Assembly: GCA_003536295.1 (NCBI GenBank)
Contig: DPZQ01000148.1
Location: 1-11,800, forward strand
DNA: 11,800 bases
Source of the DNA: Rhodobacter sp.
GTDB lineage: Bacteria > Pseudomonadota > Alphaproteobacteria > Rhodobacterales > Rhodobacteraceae
Reading direction: 5' to 3'
Numbering within the stretch: position 1 is the first letter of the stretch; every line of letters starts with the position of its first letter. Both the position numbers and the translations under genes were made by a program. Positions 6,766 to 11,800 of this stretch are shown one piece after another. The notes beneath the pieces were generated by a model. That model was not told the origin of the DNA. It saw only the letters and a program-made list of their open reading frames with translations, and searched no databases.

Positions 6766-8244
6766 CTATTTAATCTGCATCCCATTGATCGCAAGGCCGC
6801 GATTGCCGAAATCAACATTGGCGGTCAGATGATCGTCGCCTGCTGCAGGCCGCAAAAAAAGGCCCATCATCATGCGCAGGCCCATCTCACCATCTTGGGG
6901 TATGAGTTGTGCTGCAAGTAACGCATCGAACATGGCATTCACGCCGTAAAAATCTGCAGTGATCACGCCTTCTTTTGGAACTGTTTGCACGGCAATTTCC
7001 GCACTTGGGTCGGCATCAAATGACAGCGATCCACTGGCGGTCGCGGTGGCCCCAAGCGCTGCAATCGACAGATCGCGCAGCTCAATATCACGCAGTGCAA
7101 AGGGCAATGCTTGGGATTGAAGGGAAGCGTCGCGCGCGACACTGTCGCTTAGGTCACTTGTGACTAAGACATGGCCACCAAAATCAATATTAACCCCCAT
7201 CGGGTCGCGCGGCAGGGACATTTTTGGATCAGCCAGCTCCCAAAGCTCGGGCGAGAGGGTAATCCCTTGTATGCCAAGCCCCAGTGCAAACTCTTGGGGG
7301 GTGGGCGCTGGCGTAAAGGGCCAGTTTAGGTTAAAGTTACTACGGTCAGCACGATAGGTCGCCACGGCAAAGGGCATCCCTTCCAGGGTAATGGTGGTCT
7401 CTTGCGGGCCGTTTTCGCCCAAAATCCACAAGTTGCGACCATCACTGCGCAAAGACATAGACCCCGCGTCCGATGATGTTTTCATTTGAAAGGATTGACC
7501 TTGGTCTATGCCCTCAAACTGCGACTGTGCGCCGCTTAGGTTAAATTGCCAATCCTGTTGTTCCTGTGTTTGATTTGTGGTGCCTATTACATCAGTCATA
7601 TTGACCAAATAATTCATATGCGACTGGCTTTCAAAAACGGTCAGTTTGGCTGCCACGGCCAGATCAGAAATCGACAAAAATGTGCTTTGTGCGCCGTTAT
7701 TGTGGCTATTATCCAAATGCGTGGCCGTTAGGTCGCGCGCCTTAAATGCAAGGCGCCCGGCAAGTGCTGCAACATCCATGTCATTAATCGATAACAGATC
7801 AAAATCCAGCTCCGGGGCGGTGGTGAGATACAGCGTTTCACCACCTTTGCGGCTGATTTTTTGGCTAAAATTCGGATGTTGAAAAACTCCTCCTATCGTA
7901 GTCGGGGGCGCACCCTCTTCTGGGGTTAGCCGCAAGGTCAGTTGGTCCTGGTCGGACAGCGTCAAAAGGACCTCCTCGCCCGCTTGGCGCAGCGCCATCT
8001 GACCTAGGTCAAGCGTCAAGACAAACTGTGGTTGTTCAAACCGCAAGACCAGATTTCGAACATCCAGGTCTTGTCCTCCCGTTTGAGCGACGTTGCCCAG
8101 CAAAGTGACGCCCTCTTCCGCGGCGACGCGATTTTGCCAATCTTGCCAGACCTGTGCAGGCGTAATCTGTGCATAAAGGGGGTACGCAGCTAAAAACAAA
8201 ACGGTGAGTGAAAGTTTCATCAGAAATTTTGGTAGCCTGCGCAT
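6766..8244 (-). CDS. DUF2125 family exported protein of unknown function
   Basis: A 492-residue protein I place in the DUF2125 family, found widely in alphaproteobacteria with no established role. Residues 1-25 form a signal peptide: basic start MRRLPKF, hydrophobic core LSLTVLFLAAYPL, and a likely signal peptidase I site after LYA. The mature part opens with ITPAQVWQDWQ, a typical opening for this family, and continues as a beta-rich sequence with repeated short segments (NMTDV..., LSGAQSQF, LSFDADPS), suggesting a periplasmic beta-sheet protein. No catalytic motif, lipobox or further membrane helix is visible. ATG 8244 is chosen for AAAGG eight bases upstream. ATG 8250 is too close to that site, and an upstream TTG-type extension to 8364 would overlap the divergent SDR gene. 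It leads the unit DUF2125, pmbA, cysQ. Confidence 0.8.
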   Translation of the reverse strand: MRRLPKFLMKLSLTVLFLAAYPLYAQITPAQVWQDWQNRVAAEEGVTLLGNVAQTGGQDLDVRNLVLRFEQPQFVLTLDLGQMALRQAGEEVLLTLSDQDQLTLRLTPEEGAPPTTIGGVFQHPNFSQKISRKGGETLYLTTAPELDFDLLSINDMDVAALAGRLAFKARDLTATHLDNSHNNGAQSTFLSISDLAVAAKLTVFESQSHMNYLVNMTDVIGTTNQTQEQQDWQFNLSGAQSQFEGIDQGQSFQMKTSSDAGSMSLRSDGRNLWILGENGPQETTITLEGMPFAVATYRADRSNFNLNWPFTPAPTPQEFALGLGIQGITLSPELWELADPKMSLPRDPMGVNIDFGGHVLVTSDLSDSVARDASLQSQALPFALRDIELRDLSIAALGATATASGSLSFDADPSAEIAVQTVPKEGVITADFYGVNAMFDALLAAQLIPQDGEMGLRMMMGLFLRPAAGDDHLTANVDFGNRGLAINGMQIK

Positions 8245-8252
8245 TTTCATAG

Positions 8253-8257
8253 CCTTT
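8253..8257 (-). promoter_or_regulatory. Ribosome binding site of the DUF2125 gene
   Basis: AAAGG on the minus strand, eight bases before ATG 8244 and only two before ATG 8250. This spacing favours the later start, which leaves a compact, normal signal peptide. Confidence 0.6.
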
Positions 8258-8279
8258 AGTTGATGGTAAGGTAATCTAC

Positions 8280-8307
8280 AGTCTATGATGGGTCTTCCCA
8301 TGGTCAA
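8280..8307 (-). promoter_or_regulatory. Candidate sigma-70 promoter for the DUF2125-pmbA-cysQ unit
   Basis: On the minus strand TTGACC (8307-8302, 5 of 6 to TTGACA) and TAGACT (8285-8280, 4 of 6 to TATAAT) are separated by 16 bases, about 36 bases before ATG 8244. The spacer contains a perfect inverted repeat, ATGGG-TCTT-CCCAT at 8288-8301, a possible operator that would also lie upstream of the divergent SDR gene. This is a pattern match only. Confidence 0.35.
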
Positions 8308-8340
8308 GTCAAATACACTTTTTCTAGGGAAACTGTTCAA

Positions 8341-9102
8341 ATGATCCAGGATTTGCTTAATCACACCATTGTCATTACAGGCGCAAGCATGGGCATTGGG
8401 GCAGCCACGGCATTGGAATGTACCGCACGCGGCGCAAATGTCGCCCTTTTGGCACGTTCATCCGATAAAATAGAGGGGCTGGCCGCGCAAATCGGTAGCA
8501 AAGCAATGGCACTGCCGCTTAATGTGGCTGATGCTGCCGCTTTTTTCCAGGCCATTGACACGGTCACCGAACGTTTTGGGCCGATAGATGCTTTGATCAA
8601 TAATGCAGGTGTCATCGAGCCTATCGCCCATCTGGTTGATGCCGACCCATCCGCTTGGAGCCAGGCCATAGATATTAACCTCAAAGGTGTTTTTTATGGC
8701 ATGCGGGCGGTCATTCCGCAGATGCGCGTGCGGGGCAAAGGCACGATCATCACTGTTTCAAGTGGCGCGGCCCATAGTCCCCTTGAGGGGTGGAGCGCTT
8801 ACTGCTCCGCTAAAGCGGGTGCGGCCATGCTTACCCGCGCAGCCCATCTTGAAGAAAGCCCCTACGGGCTGCGCATCATGGGCCTGTCACCAGGCACCGT
8901 GGCCACGCAAATGCAAGTTAAAATTAAGGCCAGCGGCATAAACCCGGTCAGCACACTTGCCCCCTCAGACCACCGCCCTGCAAGTGCCCCAGCGCGGGTC
9001 TTGGCGTGGATGTGCACCCCCGCAGCCGATGCCTATTTGGGGCAAGAGTTGGCATTAAACGACGCGCACATTCGCCAATTGGCGGACTTTGATTCCAAAT
9101 AG
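8341..9102 (+). CDS. SDR family NAD(P)-dependent oxidoreductase
   Basis: A 253-residue classical short-chain dehydrogenase/reductase. TGASMGIG at 13-20 is the dinucleotide-binding loop and NNAG at 87-90 and N113 are standard. The catalytic triad is S141, Y154 and K158, with YCSAK intact, and PGTVATQM follows the active site as usual. An arginine at the end of beta-2 (LLARS, R39) suggests NADP(H) preference. The substrate cannot be told from sequence; the overall look is of a small carbonyl or sepiapterin-reductase-like SDR. ATG 8341 has AGGGA ten bases upstream. It is a single gene, divergent from DUF2125 and convergent with DUF2478, and it differs from the pterin-type SDR at 1837 in having the usual serine. 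Confidence 0.9.
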   Translation: MIQDLLNHTIVITGASMGIGAATALECTARGANVALLARSSDKIEGLAAQIGSKAMALPLNVADAAAFFQAIDTVTERFGPIDALINNAGVIEPIAHLVDADPSAWSQAIDINLKGVFYGMRAVIPQMRVRGKGTIITVSSGAAHSPLEGWSAYCSAKAGAAMLTRAAHLEESPYGLRIMGLSPGTVATQMQVKIKASGINPVSTLAPSDHRPASAPARVLAWMCTPAADAYLGQELALNDAHIRQLADFDSK

Positions 9103-9104
9103 GT

Positions 9105-9130
9105 GGTGTTGGTTAACGGCCCACAACACC
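9105..9130. terminator. Possible bidirectional terminator between convergent genes
   Basis: GGTGTTG at 9105-9111 and CAACACC at 9124-9130 form a 7-bp stem around a 12-base loop at the meeting point of the convergent SDR and DUF2478 genes. The right arm lies in the last codons of DUF2478. There is no strong T-tract on either side, so the function is uncertain. Confidence 0.3.
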
Positions 9131-9622
9131 TTTAACCCACAGCATAATCGCTTGAAGGTCTGGGACGATCTCTTGCCCAATATCGCCTATAAAGTCTTGA
9201 AAGTTTTGTAAACTTTCGGGTCGCACCATTACCAAGACAGGAACCTCTTCCTCAAGCGCCATTGCGATCGCAGGACGAAACCCGCGCCCGTCCACTTCTT
9301 GCTTACCAAATTTATTGATGATCAACATATCACTTTTTTGTTGAGCGAGACTGGTCATGACAAAGCCCACCGCCTGCTCAAGTGCGCTGGCATTGAGGCG
9401 GCAGCCTTTGGACATTGGGCCCAGATCTTGACTAATCAATAGCTGATCGTTGGCGCGCAGAATTTCCAAAACCATCTCACAGCGGTCGGCCCCTTTTGCC
9501 AGAGGGTTATGTTGTACCACCCCTGCCAAGCTGAGACCCAACTTGCGCATCTCTTGCGCCGCTTGCACCAATAGATCATCGCCAGATATGATCTTTGGTG
9601 GCACTATAAAGCCTAAATCCAT
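9113..9622 (-). CDS. DUF2478 family protein, molybdenum-locus associated
   Basis: A 169-residue protein I assign to DUF2478 from the ISQDLGPMSKGCRLN block at 63-77 and LIINKFGKQEVDGRGFR at 99-115. The family often sits near molybdate transport or molybdenum-cofactor genes in alphaproteobacteria; the role is not established. The fold looks like a P-loop NTPase-type alpha/beta protein, with a Walker-B-like hydrophobic strand (DMLIINKFG), but no GxxxxGK[ST] P-loop is present: the N-terminus reads MDLGFIVPPKIISGDDLL. It may therefore be a degenerate or non-hydrolysing member. ATG 9622 has GGGAA seven bases upstream. It is divergent from fdhD, so a common control region at 9623-9709 is likely. Confidence 0.78.
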   Translation of the reverse strand: MDLGFIVPPKIISGDDLLVQAAQEMRKLGLSLAGVVQHNPLAKGADRCEMVLEILRANDQLLISQDLGPMSKGCRLNASALEQAVGFVMTSLAQQKSDMLIINKFGKQEVDGRGFRPAIAMALEEEVPVLVMVRPESLQNFQDFIGDIGQEIVPDLQAIMLWVKGVVGR

Positions 9623-9709
9623 CGACTAATTCCCATCCAAACCTGACAGACCCCTTGAAAAGCCTGCGCCAAGACTACAGTGTGTTGTCAATCAAAGAAA
9701 GCACTCAAA
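9623..9709. promoter_or_regulatory. Divergent control region between DUF2478 and fdhD
   Basis: Eighty-seven bases separate the two starts. On the plus strand TTGAAA at 9655-9660 and TACAGT at 9676-9681 form a weak promoter candidate with a short 15-base spacer. If real, the transcript would begin near 9688, which would exclude the GTG at 9680 and support ATG 9710 for fdhD. No ModE-like palindrome or riboswitch was evident. Confidence 0.3.
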
Positions 9710-10582
9710 ATGCCCAAACTTCCCATTTTACCAAATCCTAAAGATCCCAGATTGACCAGAAAAGTGACTGGAATTGACCATTTAGGCCTGCCCACTGAAA
9801 TTTCAGTGGTCGAAGAACGACCACTGACAATTTACCTAAACAGCCAAGAAATCGTGACTGCGATGACGATTGGTGATTATCCTGAATATTTGGCGGTGGG
9901 TTTTTTGCGCAATCAAGGCATGCTTCTGACAGATGATGTAATTACCCAAATCGATTATGAGGAAGATATTGAAACGGTCGTGGTGCGTACACAGAGGCGG
10001 ACCTCTTATGAGGAAAAAATCCGCAAGAAGACCCGCACTTCAGGTTGTGCGGTGGGCACAGTTTTTGGTGATATGATGGAGGGAATCAACGGCCTTACCC
10101 TTCCACAAACGCAAGTACGTAGTAGTTGGCTTTATGCTTTGGCAAAACAGATCAACATGACCCCGTCGCTTTATCTTGAAGCAGGCGCCATCCACGGCAC
10201 GACCCTATGTTTCCAAGACCAACCGCTGGTCTACATGGAAGATGTGGGGCGGCATAATGCAGTGGATAAGATCGCAGGATTTTTATTTTTAAACCAAATG
10301 CCGTCGGCCGATAAAATTCTTTATACTACAGGACGTCTGACGTCTGAGATGGTAATAAAAACTGCGCAGATGGGGATACCTGTCTTGGCCTCGCGTTCGG
10401 GGTTCACCGCTTGGGGGGTTGAGATTGCCCAAAAAGTCGGCCTGACCCTGATCGGGCGCATGCGGGGGCAAAGATATGTCTGTCTGGCGGGCAATGATCG
10501 GTTGCTGCGAGACGCTAATATTGATGCGGCCGCGGATGAGGGCGCGAAACACCGTCGCAAAGGGGCGCAAGACGATGTCTAA
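9710..10582 (+). CDS. fdhD: FdhD formate dehydrogenase accessory protein (FdsC-like)
   Basis: A 290-residue FdhD family protein. FdhD passes sulfur from IscS to the bis-MGD molybdenum cofactor and helps insert it into formate dehydrogenase; the Rhodobacter capsulatus homologue FdsC binds bis-MGD. Conserved blocks: VEERPLTIYLN at 34-44, the TSGCAVG loop near 110-116, EDVGRHNAVDK near 182-192, GRLTSEMV, and SRSGFTAWGVEIA. The loop has C113 but glycine where E. coli FdhD has the second cysteine of its CxxC pair. ATG 9710 is preferred; a GTG at 9680 would add ten residues of poor quality (MCCQSKKALK) and lies in the likely promoter. Its stop overlaps the mobA start by eight bases (ATGTCTAA). It is the first gene of the cofactor operon; no dehydrogenase subunit gene is nearby. 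Confidence 0.95.
   Translation: MPKLPILPNPKDPRLTRKVTGIDHLGLPTEISVVEERPLTIYLNSQEIVTAMTIGDYPEYLAVGFLRNQGMLLTDDVITQIDYEEDIETVVVRTQRRTSYEEKIRKKTRTSGCAVGTVFGDMMEGINGLTLPQTQVRSSWLYALAKQINMTPSLYLEAGAIHGTTLCFQDQPLVYMEDVGRHNAVDKIAGFLFLNQMPSADKILYTTGRLTSEMVIKTAQMGIPVLASRSGFTAWGVEIAQKVGLTLIGRMRGQRYVCLAGNDRLLRDANIDAAADEGAKHRRKGAQDDV
10560..10565 (+). promoter_or_regulatory. Ribosome binding site of mobA
   Basis: AAGGGG, nine bases before ATG 10575 and inside the end of fdhD. It supports ATG 10575 over the longer in-frame start at 10476, which would lie deep inside fdhD. Confidence 0.65.
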
Positions 10583-11213
10583 TCCCTATGCATTTACCGA
10601 TCATCCACACACCCCCGCCGTAATTTTGGCAGGCGGTCTGGCCACGCGCATGGGTGGTGGCGATAAGGGCTTACTCTTGGTTTCAGGCGAACGATTAATC
10701 GACATCGTCATCGCACGGCTAGCCCCGCAGTGCCAGCCTTTGGCCATCAATGCCAACGGTGACCCTGAGCGGTTTACTGAATTTGGACTGCCCATCTTGG
10801 CCGACCAAATCGCAGATTACGCGGGCCCTTTAGCGGGCGTTTTGGCTGGCATGGATTGGGCCGCGTCACTTGGGGCGGATCATGTGCTGACGGTGGCCGC
10901 CGACACACCCTTTTTCCCGACCGACCTGGCACTAAAACTGCGCCAGGCGGGTCAAGAGACGGGTCTGGCTTTGGCCGCAAGCCCCGATGCAGAAGGTAAA
11001 ATTTGGCAACACCCAACTTTTGGTATTTGGCCCACGGCGCTGCGCGATGATTTGCGCGCGGCCCTAAACTTGGGCTTGCGCAAAATCGTGCTTTGGACGC
11101 AAAAGCACGGCGCAGGTCAGGCGGTTTTTTCAAATGATCCTTTTGATCCTTTTTTCAATATCAATAGCCCCGAAGATGTAATCACTGCAGAGAAATTGGC
11201 GACATTAATATGA
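10575..11213 (+). CDS. mobA: Molybdenum cofactor guanylyltransferase MobA
   Basis: A 212-residue cytoplasmic nucleotidyltransferase that transfers GMP from GTP to molybdenum-molybdopterin, giving the MGD cofactors used by DMSO-reductase-type enzymes such as formate dehydrogenase. LAGG at 18-21 and RMGGGDK at 25-31 form the GTP-binding signature; GPLAGVLAGM at 84-93 and ADTP with the metal ligand D110 are in place; HPTFGIWP and NINSPED complete the family pattern. Length matches the family (about 190-215). The start overlaps the fdhD stop by eight bases, and its TGA overlaps the mobB ATG (ATGA), so the three proteins are made together. Confidence 0.96.
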   Translation: MSNPYAFTDHPHTPAVILAGGLATRMGGGDKGLLLVSGERLIDIVIARLAPQCQPLAINANGDPERFTEFGLPILADQIADYAGPLAGVLAGMDWAASLGADHVLTVAADTPFFPTDLALKLRQAGQETGLALAASPDAEGKIWQHPTFGIWPTALRDDLRAALNLGLRKIVLWTQKHGAGQAVFSNDPFDPFFNINSPEDVITAEKLATLI

Positions 11214-11710
11214 ATATTTACGGCGTTACGGGTTGGAAGAACTCCGGTAAAACCACTTTGGTTGAACGCTTAGTTCAGGAATTGGTGGAACGCGGGTTGC
11301 GGGTATCGACCCTTAAACACGCACATCATTCCAGCGATGTTGACCACAAGGGCCGCGACAGCTTTCGCCACCGGGCTGCGGGCGCGTATGAAGTGCTGCT
11401 AGCCACCCCAGCCCGATGGGCCTTGATGCATGAATTGCGTGGAGCAGAAGAACCCCCATTAGAGGAGCTTTTGGCTAAATTAGCTCCCGTCGATCTGGTT
11501 TTGATTGAAGGGTATAAATCATCTAACCACCCAAAGATTGAGACTTTTCGTCATGAGGCCGGTCACGAACTTATGGCCCCCCACAATCCCACAATCCGCG
11601 CCGTAGCAAGTGATATGGCACAGCTAGACACACAAGTGCCCCTTTTTGATCTTAATGATATCAAAGGCTTGGCGAATTTTATCTTATCAGATGGGACCCT
11701 CGATGTTTGA
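11210..11710 (+). CDS. mobB: Molybdopterin-guanine dinucleotide biosynthesis adaptor MobB
   Basis: A 166-residue GTP-binding protein that assists MobA; it is not strictly essential in E. coli. The P-loop GWKNSGKTT at 8-16 is intact, followed by KHAHHSSDVDHKGRDSFRHRAAGA (starting at 37, a strongly conserved MobB block) and the Walker-B-like LVLIEGYK at 96-103. Length matches stand-alone MobB, with no fusion to MoeA. It starts within the mobA stop, and its own stop lies eight bases into another open frame, so the operon continues rightward. Confidence 0.96.
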   Translation: MNIYGVTGWKNSGKTTLVERLVQELVERGLRVSTLKHAHHSSDVDHKGRDSFRHRAAGAYEVLLATPARWALMHELRGAEEPPLEELLAKLAPVDLVLIEGYKSSNHPKIETFRHEAGHELMAPHNPTIRAVASDMAQLDTQVPLFDLNDIKGLANFILSDGTLDV

Positions 11711-11800
11711 CTTAATCTTAATCTTACATTGGCCCGTGCAGTCACCAAAAGCACCTGCAAAACGACTGAAATCCCTAATTTGGGTTGCTAGTGTCTCACG
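11703..11800 (+). CDS. Start of an unidentified gene coupled to mobB, cut by window edge
   Basis: ATG 11703 overlaps the mobB stop by eight bases (ATGTTTGA), the same geometry as the fdhD-mobA junction. GGGA lies six bases upstream of the overlap region's ATG, a fair ribosome site. The frame stays open to the edge: 32 codons beginning MFDLILILHW and containing AKRLKSLIWVA. It does not look like MoeA, which often follows mobB. It recalls a poorly characterised alphaproteobacterial protein with a VDWS-type N-terminus, but 32 residues are too few to be sure. Confidence 0.55.
   Translation, partial: MFDLILILHWPVQSPKAPAKRLKSLIWVASVS

Noticed and set aside
8245..8364. Longer N-terminus of the DUF2125 protein
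   Set aside because: The extra 40 residues would precede a clear signal peptide and overlap the divergent SDR gene; AAAGG is correctly spaced for ATG 8244.
9680..9709. GTG start at 9680 for fdhD
   Set aside because: It adds an unconserved leader and lies in the likely promoter; ATG 9710 fits better.
1..11800. CRISPR array, insertion sequence, prophage, tRNA or defence system
   Set aside because: No regularly spaced repeats, terminal inverted repeats, transposase or integrase motifs, tRNA-like cloverleaf or defence-type domains were seen; the genes are housekeeping or cofactor genes.

Overview
The window looks like chromosomal DNA from a Rhodobacteraceae (Roseobacter-group) alphaproteobacterium. 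The evidence is gene content: uvrC, an S49 peptidase, a DUF2125 protein, PmbA, a CysQ-type phosphatase, DUF2478, and a FdhD-MobA-MobB set, all in forms typical of that family. Base composition looks near 50% GC by eye, which is low for the family and would suit a marine pelagic lineage. That placement is from memory of the families, not from a search. I see no phage genes, insertion sequences, CRISPR arrays, tRNA or rRNA genes.

Layout. (1) 1-1527, minus strand: the first 509 codons of uvrC, running off the left edge. (2) 1528-1836: an AT-rich gene-free stretch with two small hairpins, an almost pure A/T core and several DnaA-box-like or GTGGACAAC words. (3) 1837-3610, minus strand: a tightly coupled three-gene unit in the order S49 peptidase, small membrane-anchored cysteine-motif protein, pteridine-reductase-like SDR. 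(4) 3710-4600, plus strand: a LysR regulator, divergent from the peptidase and convergent with cysQ. (5) 4604-8244, minus strand: DUF2125 periplasmic protein, pmbA and cysQ, probably one transcription unit. (6) 8341-9102, plus strand: a second, classical SDR. (7) 9113-9622, minus strand: DUF2478. (8) 9710-11800, plus strand: fdhD, mobA, mobB and the start of a fourth gene, joined by overlapping stop and start codons.

How the genes fit together. The right end is a molybdenum-cofactor module. MobA attaches GMP to molybdopterin, MobB is its GTP-binding partner, and FdhD matures the bis-MGD cofactor for formate dehydrogenase. DUF2478 lies back to back with fdhD and belongs to a family I associate with molybdenum loci. 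The LysR protein at 3710 resembles regulators found next to NAD-linked formate dehydrogenase operons, but no formate dehydrogenase subunit gene is in the window. The left and middle parts are housekeeping: DNA repair, envelope proteolysis, pterin reduction, TldD/E proteolysis and nucleotide or inositol phosphate turnover.

No clearly new system stands out. The items most worth a second look are the origin-like intergenic region before uvrC, the small CPxC...CxC membrane protein embedded between peptidase and reductase, the FdhD lacking the second cysteine of CxxC, and the uncharacterised gene coupled to mobB.
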